The translations under genes and the position numbers were made by a program. This document shows positions 8,003-15,754 of a DNA stretch of 64,000 nt, piece by piece. This DNA comes from RGIG6353 sp045660745 (GTDB taxonomy: Bacteria > Bacillota > Clostridia > Oscillospirales > SIG627). Numbering within the stretch: the stretch's first letter is position 1; the number at the start of each line of letters is the position of its first letter. The notes beneath the pieces were generated by a model. That model saw nothing but the letters and a program-made list of their open reading frames with translations, was not told the origin of the DNA and did no database searches. The stretch spans positions 1-64,000 of the forward strand of contig JAZREJ010000024.1 in NCBI GenBank assembly GCA_045660745.1. The letters are read 5' to 3'.

Positions 8003-8037
8003 AAAATCACACCGAGCAAAACACTCGGTGTAATTTT
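8003..8037. terminator. Terminator of the HEPN/protease cassette
   Basis: ACACCGAG and CTCGGTGT pair with a CAAAACA loop, flanked by A and T runs. It stands right after the stop (8039) of the minus-strand gene. Confidence 0.75.
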
Positions 8038-8038
8038 A

Positions 8039-8638
8039 TTATTTCATACTCTCGAATATTTTGTTTAAATCAAAGTTAAACATATTCGGACAAAAAATAT
8101 ACCTTGTGCCTGAAATTTTTGAGTATATGTCTGTTAGTATATCAATTGCAGTTTTATTCAATTCATTAAATTCATCTAAATCAAACTTATAATTATCAAT
8201 CAAACTTAGTTTGCTATAAAAGTACTTTTTGTCAGAATGCGCAAAATACTTGTCACGATACTCTTTTAATACATTTACATTAATTAGTGCAATTCTTTCT
8301 TTTACATTATTTATAAAACTCTCTAAACTCTCACTTTCTTCGCAGTTTTCTTTCAACTGTTTGATATATTTCTCGCAAAGATGTAAAACATTATATATAC
8401 TTCCCCTTTCTTCTTTGCGTTTGAAATTACAATTAAATATTTTCGGCAGTTCGCAACAAAGTAAATAATCATAAGAAATAGATGTATAATTGAAAAAATT
8501 TTCAGACAATATGTATTTATCAGATTCTTCAAACTTTTTTTCTTTTAGTTGTTTATAAAAAGTTATAATTACACTTATTAAGAAAGTTTTATCTAAAATC
8601 AATTCAATTTCTGTATAAATTTCCTCTTTGCTTATCAA
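8039..8638 (-). CDS. HEPN/AbiU2-like protein, putative
   Basis: 199 residues, no signal peptide, mostly helical. Near residues 123-131 it reads LKEYRDKYFAHSDKK, which fits the R-x(4-6)-H motif of HEPN ribonucleases in the form seen in AbiU2-like proteins (LRDKxxAHxDK). Many HEPN proteins are RNA-cleaving toxins of abortive infection or toxin-antitoxin modules, so an RNase role is possible but not shown. The start is a TTG with GAGGTG upstream inside the end of the protease gene, so the two genes are coupled. The cassette is visibly AT-rich compared with its surroundings, a sign of transfer. Confidence concerns the HEPN call; the gene itself is likely real. Confidence 0.55.
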   Translation of the reverse strand: MISKEEIYTEIELILDKTFLISVIITFYKQLKEKKFEESDKYILSENFFNYTSISYDYLLCCELPKIFNCNFKRKEERGSIYNVLHLCEKYIKQLKENCEESESLESFINNVKERIALINVNVLKEYRDKYFAHSDKKYFYSKLSLIDNYKFDLDEFNELNKTAIDILTDIYSKISGTRYIFCPNMFNFDLNKIFESMK

Positions 8639-8643
8639 TTTAT

Positions 8644-10314
8644 TTATTCACCTCGCCAAACCAATCCAATTTTTTCAACTTTAGTGCAATCCAAATTCAT
8701 CCTATACAAGTAACATCCATTTTCTTGGTCGCTCATTACATACATTTTGTCATTTATTCCGTAATTAACAGGAAAATTTGCAGATAGCTTTACAGGAACT
8801 TTAAACTTACTTCCTGTAACTATATTATAAGAATAAAATACATCACCGTCATAAGCCTGACCTGTAGCATAAAAACCAGGCCACTTTCTACCATTCATGT
8901 CATGGATAATTAAAAAACACTTATATCTTCTAATCGCATCAATATGTTTGATATTAAACTCTTCAACAGAACCAGTTGTTAAATTGTATATATAGTTAAT
9001 ATTCTTTTTTTCGCCATAAGCTACTGATGAATAGCCTAATAAATAATCCCCTTCATCATAACCATTTACACAACTAAAGTTAAAACCTATAGATTTCACA
9101 TCAGTTACAAATGTATTTAAGTTTAATGTTTTAATACTATTTTCTCCATATGCATATGCAAGCGTTTCAAAATCAGTCATAATAGCATCATGTAAACCTT
9201 CATCTTCAAAATCAAATATTATATCTCCATGCATATTAGTAACAATTACTCTATCTCCAGTTCTTGATATGATTTTACCATTGTTGACAAAAATAGATTT
9301 TATGTTAGAAGTACAATCAGATAAATCTACCACACAATTAATAGCATATTTTTCAGATAATATATCCTCAATATTAATAGTAACAATTCTTCCGGTGTCA
9401 TGCTCGATAAAATATAAGTCTTTTTTATAATAGTTTGGACAACCATATCCTACTAACTTTTTTTCAATCCCTAAATCATTTGATTTAATTATCAGGCCAC
9501 TTTCTCCATCATAACTATATTCATATACAACAAAAAAATTGTTGTTGAAAGTAAAATCTAAAACAAAAGGATCTCTTGACCTACCCGAATAATTCACCAG
9601 TAAATTTCCAGGTGTGTTCTCTTCGATAATATTTGGCAATGTTTTAATTTCAATATCATTTAAATCAATATCATTAAAATAACTCATAGGAATAGCAAAA
9701 TTAAGGTTTTGCCCATCAATCATTCCTGCGTAAGTAACTCCAACAACTTCACCATTGACATTAAGAAGTGCGCCACCACTTGAACCACTTGAAATAGGAG
9801 CGCTTATTTGCAAATCTATATATTCTCCGTTTTCTCTTTCTGCGCTAATCAGACCGTTTGATATAGTGTTTTTTAAACCCAAAGGGCTACCGATAGCATA
9901 AATCTCTTCTCCGACCTTGTAATCTTCCGCTATCGGCAACACTGGGCATTTAGCACTATTTTCAAGTTTCAGTACAGCGATATCACGGTCTTTGTCATAG
10001 TAGCAAACTCCTGCTACATTGTATATTATTTCGTTTTGAGATGCAGCAGTTACTGAATATCCGTTTTCAATAACATGGTAGTTAGTTATAAGCGTTTTTG
10101 AATCAAAAATACAAAATCCGCTTCCTTCGGCAATTAAATTTCCCTTATCATCAGCAACTGACAATTTAAACACAGAGTCAGACAATTCAGCGATATTTAC
10201 ACCTTTTTCTTCATTGATAATAGTATCAATATTGCTATCTGTTCTCGGAGTTTCGCAAGCAACCAAAAACGTTAAAGAAAGAATAATAACAAGAAATAAA
10301 CAACCAATTTTCAT
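8644..10314 (-). CDS. Secreted trypsin-like serine protease lipoprotein
   Basis: 556 residues. A lipoprotein signal (CLFLVIILSLTFLVAC, lipobox LVAC) is followed by a trypsin-like/DegP-type domain at about residues 40-220 with the triad His in TNYHVIE, Asp in DRDIAVLKL and Ser in SSGSSGGALLN. No PDZ domain is visible. The rest, about 330 residues, has repeated beta-rich stretches with aromatic and glycine residues and may form a beta-propeller; I do not recognise the family. It should sit on the outer face of the membrane. It is the first gene of the pair with the HEPN-like gene and has its own promoter at 10356-10384. Base composition is AT-rich, like its partner. Confidence 0.8.
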   Translation of the reverse strand: MKIGCLFLVIILSLTFLVACETPRTDSNIDTIINEEKGVNIAELSDSVFKLSVADDKGNLIAEGSGFCIFDSKTLITNYHVIENGYSVTAASQNEIIYNVAGVCYYDKDRDIAVLKLENSAKCPVLPIAEDYKVGEEIYAIGSPLGLKNTISNGLISAERENGEYIDLQISAPISSGSSGGALLNVNGEVVGVTYAGMIDGQNLNFAIPMSYFNDIDLNDIEIKTLPNIIEENTPGNLLVNYSGRSRDPFVLDFTFNNNFFVVYEYSYDGESGLIIKSNDLGIEKKLVGYGCPNYYKKDLYFIEHDTGRIVTINIEDILSEKYAINCVVDLSDCTSNIKSIFVNNGKIISRTGDRVIVTNMHGDIIFDFEDEGLHDAIMTDFETLAYAYGENSIKTLNLNTFVTDVKSIGFNFSCVNGYDEGDYLLGYSSVAYGEKKNINYIYNLTTGSVEEFNIKHIDAIRRYKCFLIIHDMNGRKWPGFYATGQAYDGDVFYSYNIVTGSKFKVPVKLSANFPVNYGINDKMYVMSDQENGCYLYRMNLDCTKVEKIGLVWRGE

Positions 10315-10355
10315 ACTTTTATATTCCTTTACTTTTTATTATTACTTATTTTACT

Positions 10356-10384
10356 ATTATATCATATTTTTAATTAAAGTTCAA
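10356..10384 (-). promoter_or_regulatory. Promoter of the protease/HEPN cassette
   Basis: On the minus strand, TTGAAC (10384-10379) and TATAAT (10361-10356) are 17 bases apart, about 40 bases before the ATG at 10314. Confidence 0.75.
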
Positions 10385-10494
10385 GGTTATTTTAGCAGTA
10401 ACCATCACCAATCGCAAAAAACACCCTTAAATCCCCAAAATCCCATTCTCTATCAAGGGTATGTGGGGTTCAATACCCGACTTATCAAGTCAAT

Positions 10495-10548
10495 CCATAT
10501 AACCCATTCTGTGAAGGCTTTAAAGTACCCCCCCGGCTCCACCAAAAA
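10495..10548 (+). repeat. Direct repeat ending in ssrA 3'-end copy (right border of cassette A)
   Basis: The stretch starting CCATATAACCCATTCTGTGAAG and ending CCCCCCGGCTCCACCAAAA is repeated at 15221-15272. Its last bases copy the tmRNA 3' end including CCA, but no cloverleaf or other tmRNA part lies upstream. This is what the far attachment site of an element integrated at ssrA looks like. A terminator hairpin follows, as after ssrA itself. Confidence 0.75.
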
Positions 10549-10579
10549 ATATACCACCCGTTAGGGTGGTATATTTTTT
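10548..10579. terminator. Terminator after ssrA 3'-end copy
   Basis: ATACCACCC and GGGTGGTAT pair with a GTTA loop, between an A run and a run of six T, so it can work in both directions. Confidence 0.8.
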
Positions 10580-10590
10580 GTTAGAACAAT

Positions 10591-10620
10591 GGAGGGAATC
10601 GAACCCTAAGAGGGCTTTTG
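10591..10620 (+). repeat. Truncated left end of a satellite unit
   Basis: GGAGGGAATCGAACCCTAAG followed by AGGGCTTTTGCC matches the first 30 bases of the units at 7598 and 15316; the match then stops. The remaining stretch 10621-10732 shows no gene and no array. Confidence 0.65.
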
Positions 10621-10732
10621 CCTAAAAAACAATTATGTTATATCTCAAAGGTTCGAAATATGAAGCCAAAATTATTGAATACGTGCAGCATAACTGTGTC
10701 TTATCATTCTAATGATATGCAGCTATAAAGTA

Positions 10733-11470
10733 TCAGTTTAATTTTTTTAACTCAGACGGGGTTATTCCAAGCTCAGCTTTTACAGCGTTATAGAACGACG
10801 AGGACGAGGAATAACCGCATTTTTCGGCGACATCGGATATACTGCAACCGTTTTTCAGCAATTCTTTTCCGTGCGATATGCGAAGTGCGCGTATGTATTT
10901 CATTGGAGATAAACCCATTATTGACGAGAATAAACGTACCAAATAGCTTTCATTAATATTTAATTTTTCAGATATTTCTTTTGTTGTTGTAGTTGAAAAA
11001 TCGTTGTAAATAATATTTATTGCATTTGTTATAAGCTGATTTGTAATATATGGGAGCGGGCTGCAGTTATTATCTATTACGGACAAAAAGCCCGAAAGCA
11101 GGACCTCCATAGCCTTCAGATCCTCTTTTTTGTTTCCTTTTTCAATTAACGTGTTTATAAATTCGAAAAAGAAGGCTGACTCGATTTCGTTTTTATCAAG
11201 CTTTATCAATATGCTTGGGTTAAGTACCTTTGATGAATAAAAATCAAAATAGGTGTGGTCAAAATCAAATGCATTGACAGGCTGAAATGCTTTGCATTGC
11301 GGTATAATATATGCATTTTCCGATTCAAGCCTGTACTCATCGGCACCGTTGAATATAACGGCGGAGCCTGAATTTACATAGTAAAGTCTGTTTACAATGC
11401 GGTTGTAATCAATGTGCCATTTTCCCTGAGCGGTATTTCTTCCGTATGCATAAAGATTGATTTCGTTCAT
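10733..11470 (-). CDS. AraC-family transcriptional regulator
   Basis: 245 residues. A cupin-like sensor half (FNGADEYRLESENAYIIPQCKAFQPV) precedes a carboxyl AraC/XylS DNA-binding domain with two helix-turn-helix units (TTTKEISEKLNINESYLVRLFSS and CSISDVAEKCGYSSSSSFYNAVKAELGITPSEL). It is transcribed away from the fucosidase operon, which it probably activates in response to a sugar. Copies of TAAAATGTCAAT at 11482 and 11571 flank the promoter region and are candidate binding sites. Confidence 0.9.
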   Translation of the reverse strand: MNEINLYAYGRNTAQGKWHIDYNRIVNRLYYVNSGSAVIFNGADEYRLESENAYIIPQCKAFQPVNAFDFDHTYFDFYSSKVLNPSILIKLDKNEIESAFFFEFINTLIEKGNKKEDLKAMEVLLSGFLSVIDNNCSPLPYITNQLITNAINIIYNDFSTTTTKEISEKLNINESYLVRLFSSIMGLSPMKYIRALRISHGKELLKNGCSISDVAEKCGYSSSSSFYNAVKAELGITPSELKKLN

Positions 11471-11481
11471 ATTTACATCCT

Positions 11482-11493
11482 TAAAATGTCAAT
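11482..11493 (+). promoter_or_regulatory. Candidate regulator site, copy 1 (TAAAATGTCAAT)
   Basis: The 12-mer occurs again at 11571-11582, both in the regulator-fucosidase intergenic region and in the same orientation. The related AAATGTCAATC is at about 15718, just after the -10 of the M81 gene. Candidate operator of the adjacent AraC protein; inference only. Confidence 0.4.
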
Positions 11494-11522
11494 TCAGATG
11501 AATTTTTCGCAAAAAACAAACA

Positions 11523-11551
11523 TTGTTTTTTTCTCTTGTATTTCGTATAAT
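11523..11551 (+). promoter_or_regulatory. Promoter of the fucosidase operon
   Basis: TTGTTT at 11523-11528 and TATAAT at 11546-11551, spacing 17. The second TAAAATGTCAAT copy lies 20 bases downstream of the -10. Confidence 0.65.
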
Positions 11552-11607
11552 TATTGTAATATGTAAATACTAAAATGTCAATCTAAAAAATAAAGGAGAT
11601 GCAAAAT

Positions 11608-12576
11608 ATGGATTCGAGTAAATGGTTCAAAAATGCGGGATTCGGTATGATGATACATTTCGGATTATACTCTGTTCTCGGCGGTGAGTGGAGAGGAGAA
11701 AGAATGGATTATATCGGAGAGTGGATAATGTCAAAATACCAAATTCCGAACAGCGAATATGAAAAGCTTGCGGAGGTATTCAATCCTATATATTTCAATG
11801 CTGACGAGTGGGTACTGCTTGCCAAAGAGGCGGGGATGAAATATATAGTAGTCACTTCAAAGCATCATGACGGATTTGCAATGTATCATTCGAGGGTGGA
11901 TAAATATAACGTGGTTGATGCTACCCCCTTTGGAAGAGATATTATGCGTGAGCTTGCGGATGCTTGCAAGCGTCACGGTATCAAGCTTGGTATCTACTAT
12001 TCTCAGTGCCTTGATTGGCATGAGGCTCACGGTGGCGGATACGATGAAAATTACTATCATTCAAATTTCGGCATGAGTTGGGACAACGATTGGGATTTTC
12101 CTGACAGAGCATCAAAGAATTATATGATCTGCTACGAAAAAAAGATAAAGCCTCAGGTCAGGGAGATATTGACAGAATACGGCGAGCTTTGTCTTATATG
12201 GTTTGATACTCCTATCGGACTACCTGACGAAATATCGGATGAGCTTTATTACATGGTGAAAAAATATCAGCCGAAGTGCCTTGTTAATTCAAGAATAGGA
12301 AACGGATTTGGTGATTACAGCTCCTGCGATGACAACTGCATGCCGGACGGATATACTGACGAGCTCATAGAATCACCAATAACTCTTAATCATACCTGGG
12401 GATACAAGTCGTTTGATAACGATTGGAAGTCTCCTGAAAGGGTGATTGAGATACTTGAAAGGTGTCGTAGCCACGGAGCAAATCTTCTTCTCAATATCGG
12501 CCCCGATCATCTCGGAAGATTACCTGCTCCTGCTGTGGACGTTTTGAGGGCTTTGGCTGAAAGGGTAAAGGAATAA
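11608..12576 (+). CDS. Alpha-L-fucosidase, GH29, cytoplasmic
   Basis: 322 residues from the ATG at 11608; AAAGGAG at 11592-11598 rules out the earlier ATG at 11599, which overlaps it. The GH29 barrel is evident: FGMMIHFGLYS, YIVVTSKHHDGFAMY, GIKLGIYYSQCLDWHE and the nucleophile region LCLIWFDTP. It ends right after the catalytic barrel (LLLNIGPDHLGRLP), without the beta-sandwich found in longer members. There is no signal peptide, so it should act on imported fucosylated oligosaccharides, retaining configuration. It is followed 4 bases later by the GH106-like gene. Confidence 0.92.
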   Translation: MDSSKWFKNAGFGMMIHFGLYSVLGGEWRGERMDYIGEWIMSKYQIPNSEYEKLAEVFNPIYFNADEWVLLAKEAGMKYIVVTSKHHDGFAMYHSRVDKYNVVDATPFGRDIMRELADACKRHGIKLGIYYSQCLDWHEAHGGGYDENYYHSNFGMSWDNDWDFPDRASKNYMICYEKKIKPQVREILTEYGELCLIWFDTPIGLPDEISDELYYMVKKYQPKCLVNSRIGNGFGDYSSCDDNCMPDGYTDELIESPITLNHTWGYKSFDNDWKSPERVIEILERCRSHGANLLLNIGPDHLGRLPAPAVDVLRALAERVKE

Positions 12577-12580
12577 AGAG

Positions 12581-15109
12581 ATGCAGATGAAAACGCTAAA
12601 CAGTATAATAAACGGAGAGGTTGACAATTATATAGCACCGTTTCTTTGGCTTCACAATGAAGATGACAGCCTGATTGAGAACGAGCTTCATCGTATACAT
12701 GATTGCGGAATCGGTGCTGTGTGTATTGAATCACGTACGCATGAAGAATTTTGCCGCGATGATTGGTGGAGTGACGTTGCTTTGATACTCGATACCTGCA
12801 AATCTCTCGGTATGAAGGTGTGGATACTTGACGATAAGCATTTTCCGTCGGGATATGCAAACGGTATATTCGAGAGGGAAGAAAATAAGCCTCTCCGAGC
12901 TCTTTGTATACATTCAAGGAGGGTGGATATTTCAGGTCCCGTAACGTCGGGCAGTATTCTTGCTGATGAATGGAAGGAGCTTGATGATGACCGCTTTATA
13001 GGTGCTGTTGCTCTTCGCCGTACGGAAGACGGACAAGCCTTTGACGGCGGATATATAGACATAAGCGAAAATTACGCTCACGGCAGATATTACTTCGACC
13101 TACCGGAAGGGAAATGGGCGATAGTGATGATAATCGCATCTCAGTCGGATATTGCACCGGGCTCGAGGTGTTACGGAAATCATTTGTCATCCGATGCAAC
13201 CGATGCTTATATTTCGGAGGTTTACGAGAGCCATTATAAGCGATTTGCAGATGATTTCGGAGATACGCTTCTCGGATTTTTTACCGATGAGCCTCAATTT
13301 CATAATTGGTATAATCAAGCCTCTCATATCATAAAAACGGGCAAAGCCTTTGTCGGATACCCGTGGCACGATAGCCTGATGTCGTGTTTGGCGTCATTGT
13401 ATCCCGATGATACCATGGCAAAGCTTTGCAGACTTTGGTATGATTTTTCGGATAACTCGCATATGAGCGTACGTGAGAGCTATATGGATATTATAACCCG
13501 ACAATACTCCGAGGCGTTCAGCAAAAGAGTTGGGCAGTGGTGCGAGAATCACGGGGTTATGCACATAGGTCACATTATTGAGGATAACGGGGCGCACAGA
13601 GCCACGGGATTTGGTGCAGGTCATTATTTCCGCGCACTTGAAGGGCACCATATGGCAGGAGTAGATATAGTCTTGAATCAGCTTTTGCCCGGACTTTGCG
13701 AAATATCCACCACCGCCCCCGCGTCGTATATGGAGGCGGATAACAAGCAGTTTCATTACGTTCACGCAAAGCTTGCATCCTCGTCTGCCCATACAGAGGC
13801 AGAGAAAAAGGGACGTGCGATGTGTGAGGTGTTCGGAGCGTTTGGCTGGGCAGAGGATACGGAATTTATGAAATTTCTGCTCGACCATCTTATAGTCAGA
13901 GGAATCAATTATTTTGTCCCTCACGCATTTTCTCCTAAGGAAAACGATACCGATTGCCCTCCCAATTTTTATAATACGGGAAGGAATCCTCAATATAAAT
14001 ACTTCGGTATGCTGATGAGGTATATAAATCGTATTTGCACTCTTATGGATGGAGCGGTGCATATTCCTACCTGCGCTGTGATTTACGATGCGGAGGCAAG
14101 CTGGGCATCCTCCGATTTTACGGACAATCGGGATATTTGTAAAATGCTCTATGATAACTGCCTTGATTATGATATCATCCCCTTCGACCGACTTAACGAT
14201 ATTACCGATGACGGATACATAAACGGAGAATATTACCCCGTTATATTGCTTCCGTACAGTGAATATTATAACAGTGAAGCCTTGAAGAAAATAGAAAGAC
14301 TCAAGGACAGAATTATTTGTGTCGGGGAAAAGAGCGTGGGAGATATGAGATCGGTAACTCTTTCAAGTCTGCCGGATATTATGGAAGGATATCGTGATAT
14401 TTCGGTTGCGGAAAACGCAAAATATTTAAGGTACGCTTATTATAAGCGTGGAAATGAACGGATATATTTACTCTCCAATGAAGATACGGTGCCAATGTCA
14501 CTTAATCTGAAGCTTCGCGGATTTGACGGAGGCAGGTACGTGCTGTGGGATGCCTTCGAAAACAAAGCGGTTTGCCGTGATACCGCTGATGGTAATATCC
14601 CTTTTCGCATATACCCGAATAATCTTATTGTGTTATTTGCGGATTCGGATTTTGAGTGCGGAAACGAAGCGCTTGTCTCCGAGGTTTATTCTTGTCCCTC
14701 GGAGCTTGATGTACAGTGGCGCGTTGAGCTGTGTCGGGAAAAGGATATGCCTCACTATGAGTATTATAAAACCTTCTCCCGCCTGAAAAGCATTACGTCA
14801 CACGATGAAATGCCCGATTTCAGCGGAAACATGAGATATACTGCATCGATACAGCTTGATCCGAAAAGACACAGAATGCTAGACCTTGGAACAGTGGGAC
14901 AGACGGCGGAGGTGTATCTTAACGGCAAGTGTATAGGTGTAAGGATTTTTGCTCCATACAGCTTTGATATGTCAGGCGCGATAAAGGATGGTGACAACGA
15001 GCTTGAAATAATCATCTCTAATACCTGCGTATATGAGCAAAGAGATATTTATTCCCGATATATGCTTATCAAGCCGAGCGGTCTTATCGGTCCCGTAAGT
15101 ATAGGTTGA
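12581..15109 (+). CDS. GH106-like glycoside hydrolase (alpha-L-rhamnosidase-related)
   Basis: 842 residues. It opens YIAPFLWLHNEDDSLIENELHRIHDCGIGAVCIESR and continues LGMKVWILDDKHFPSGYANG, the pattern of the GH106/GH2-like superfamily of large rhamnosidase-type enzymes (PFWFWN...GIGG...KVWxYDExxxPSG). The carboxyl end (about 740-842) has a GH2-like sugar-binding jelly roll (AEVYLNGKCIGVRIFAPYSFD). There is no signal peptide. The specificity is not certain: rhamnose is the family reference, but family members are divergent. It shares an operon with the GH29 enzyme, so the two may act on the same imported glycan. Confidence 0.75.
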   Translation: MQMKTLNSIINGEVDNYIAPFLWLHNEDDSLIENELHRIHDCGIGAVCIESRTHEEFCRDDWWSDVALILDTCKSLGMKVWILDDKHFPSGYANGIFEREENKPLRALCIHSRRVDISGPVTSGSILADEWKELDDDRFIGAVALRRTEDGQAFDGGYIDISENYAHGRYYFDLPEGKWAIVMIIASQSDIAPGSRCYGNHLSSDATDAYISEVYESHYKRFADDFGDTLLGFFTDEPQFHNWYNQASHIIKTGKAFVGYPWHDSLMSCLASLYPDDTMAKLCRLWYDFSDNSHMSVRESYMDIITRQYSEAFSKRVGQWCENHGVMHIGHIIEDNGAHRATGFGAGHYFRALEGHHMAGVDIVLNQLLPGLCEISTTAPASYMEADNKQFHYVHAKLASSSAHTEAEKKGRAMCEVFGAFGWAEDTEFMKFLLDHLIVRGINYFVPHAFSPKENDTDCPPNFYNTGRNPQYKYFGMLMRYINRICTLMDGAVHIPTCAVIYDAEASWASSDFTDNRDICKMLYDNCLDYDIIPFDRLNDITDDGYINGEYYPVILLPYSEYYNSEALKKIERLKDRIICVGEKSVGDMRSVTLSSLPDIMEGYRDISVAENAKYLRYAYYKRGNERIYLLSNEDTVPMSLNLKLRGFDGGRYVLWDAFENKAVCRDTADGNIPFRIYPNNLIVLFADSDFECGNEALVSEVYSCPSELDVQWRVELCREKDMPHYEYYKTFSRLKSITSHDEMPDFSGNMRYTASIQLDPKRHRMLDLGTVGQTAEVYLNGKCIGVRIFAPYSFDMSGAIKDGDNELEIIISNTCVYEQRDIYSRYMLIKPSGLIGPVSIG

Positions 15110-15220
15110 CAGAATGTCCTTGACGTTGTCTTGATCAAAGTGAAACCTCGATTATAAAACTCAAAAATACCAGTATCTATCAAAGTCAAGTCGAGCATTG
15201 TGCTTAACTTGCCAATTCAG

Positions 15221-15272
15221 CCATATAACCCATTCCGTGAAGTGTTGAAAGTACCCCTCGGCTCCACCAAAA
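15221..15272 (+). repeat. Direct repeat ending in ssrA 3'-end copy (right border of cassette B)
   Basis: Second copy of the stretch at 10495-10548: CCATATAACCCATTCCGTGAAG, then GTACCCCTCGGCTCCACCAAAA. The end CCCCTCGGCTCCACCAAAA is identical to the true tmRNA 3' end at 7529-7547. No tRNA-like body precedes it. Confidence 0.78.
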
Positions 15273-15305
15273 GAAAAAAGACACTAACAGTGTCTTTTTT
15301 CTTTT
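15269..15305. terminator. Terminator after second ssrA 3'-end copy
   Basis: AAAAGAAAAAAGACACT and AGTGTCTTTTTTCTTTT form a 17-base perfect stem with an AAC loop; it works in both directions. Confidence 0.82.
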
Positions 15306-15315
15306 GTAGAAAGAT

Positions 15316-15477
15316 GAAGGGAATCGAACCCTAAGAAGGGCTTTTGCCGTAAAGAAAACTGTTTTTAGGCAAAGGGGGTGAGACCTTTAGGTCGAGCCGT
15401 GAAAATATTTGCTTGCAAATGTTTTGCGATTCCCCCCCGACTCCAAAAATCGACAGGTTTAAGCCTGTAAATTTTTT
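15316..15477 (+). repeat. Satellite unit C1 with ssrA 3'-end copy
   Basis: Homologous to 7591-7776, with the same order of blocks: GAAGGGAATCGAACC, GGGCTTTTGCC, GAGCCGTGAAAATATTTGC, then CGATTCCCCCCCGACTCCA at 15427-15445 and a hairpin ACAGG/CCTGT with six T. It lacks the 12-base insertion that makes the AAACAGTTC hairpin in unit A1. No protein is encoded. Confidence 0.78.
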
Positions 15478-15481
15478 ATCC

Positions 15482-15687
15482 ATTGCGAAGCGGTGGCATA
15501 TCATCAGCCGTAGACTGTATATCATCAACACGGCATTGCCGTGTTGTATCTCATCACACCTTTAGGTGTGTATAAAATACTTTTTCGCAATGATGATATA
15601 CAATCCTTGCGGAATTGATGATATGCAAGACTCCGTCTTGATAATATACCGCAACAAGTTGCGGATGATATACAAGGCTGCGCCTTG
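15482..15687. repeat. Hairpin array 2 with inverting linkers
   Basis: Homologue of 7783-7956 with at least seven hairpins: CAG(CC)/CTG, AACACGGC/GCCGTGTT, CACACC/GGTGTG, CAATCC/GGAATTG, CAAGAC/GTCTTG, CCGCAAC/GTTGCGG and CAAGGC/GCCTTG. Against array 1 the fifth hairpin changes CAAAAC/GTTTTG to CAAGAC/GTCTTG, a paired A-T to G-C change that keeps the stem. Linkers again turn from TATATCATCA to TGATGATATA halfway. The last arm overlaps the -35 of the M81 gene promoter. Confidence 0.8.
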
Positions 15688-15713
15688 ATTTGTTTGAGGA
15701 AGTGTGATATAAT
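15685..15713 (+). promoter_or_regulatory. Promoter of the M81 peptidase gene
   Basis: TTGATT at 15685-15690 and TATAAT at 15708-15713, spacing 17. The -35 is shared with the final arm of hairpin array 2. AAATGTCAATC follows directly and matches the candidate regulator site of the fucosidase operon. Confidence 0.65.
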
Positions 15714-15754
15714 ATTTAAATGTCAATCAAGGTGGTTTTTGGAGGTGAAGTGAT

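Noticed and set aside
10520..10544. tRNA or second tmRNA gene ending in CGGCTCCACCA
   Set aside because: Only the last bases match; no acceptor 5' strand, T loop or cloverleaf lies upstream. It is read as a copied attachment end. The same holds for 15250-15269.
10214..10564. 116-residue plus-strand reading frame
   Set aside because: It is antisense to the protease signal peptide, has no ribosome binding site and runs through the promoter and attachment repeat.
13394..14062. 222-residue minus-strand reading frame inside the GH106-like gene
   Set aside because: Shadow frame: no ribosome binding site, rich in Cys/His/Arg runs typical of antisense frames, and the plus-strand enzyme is unambiguous.
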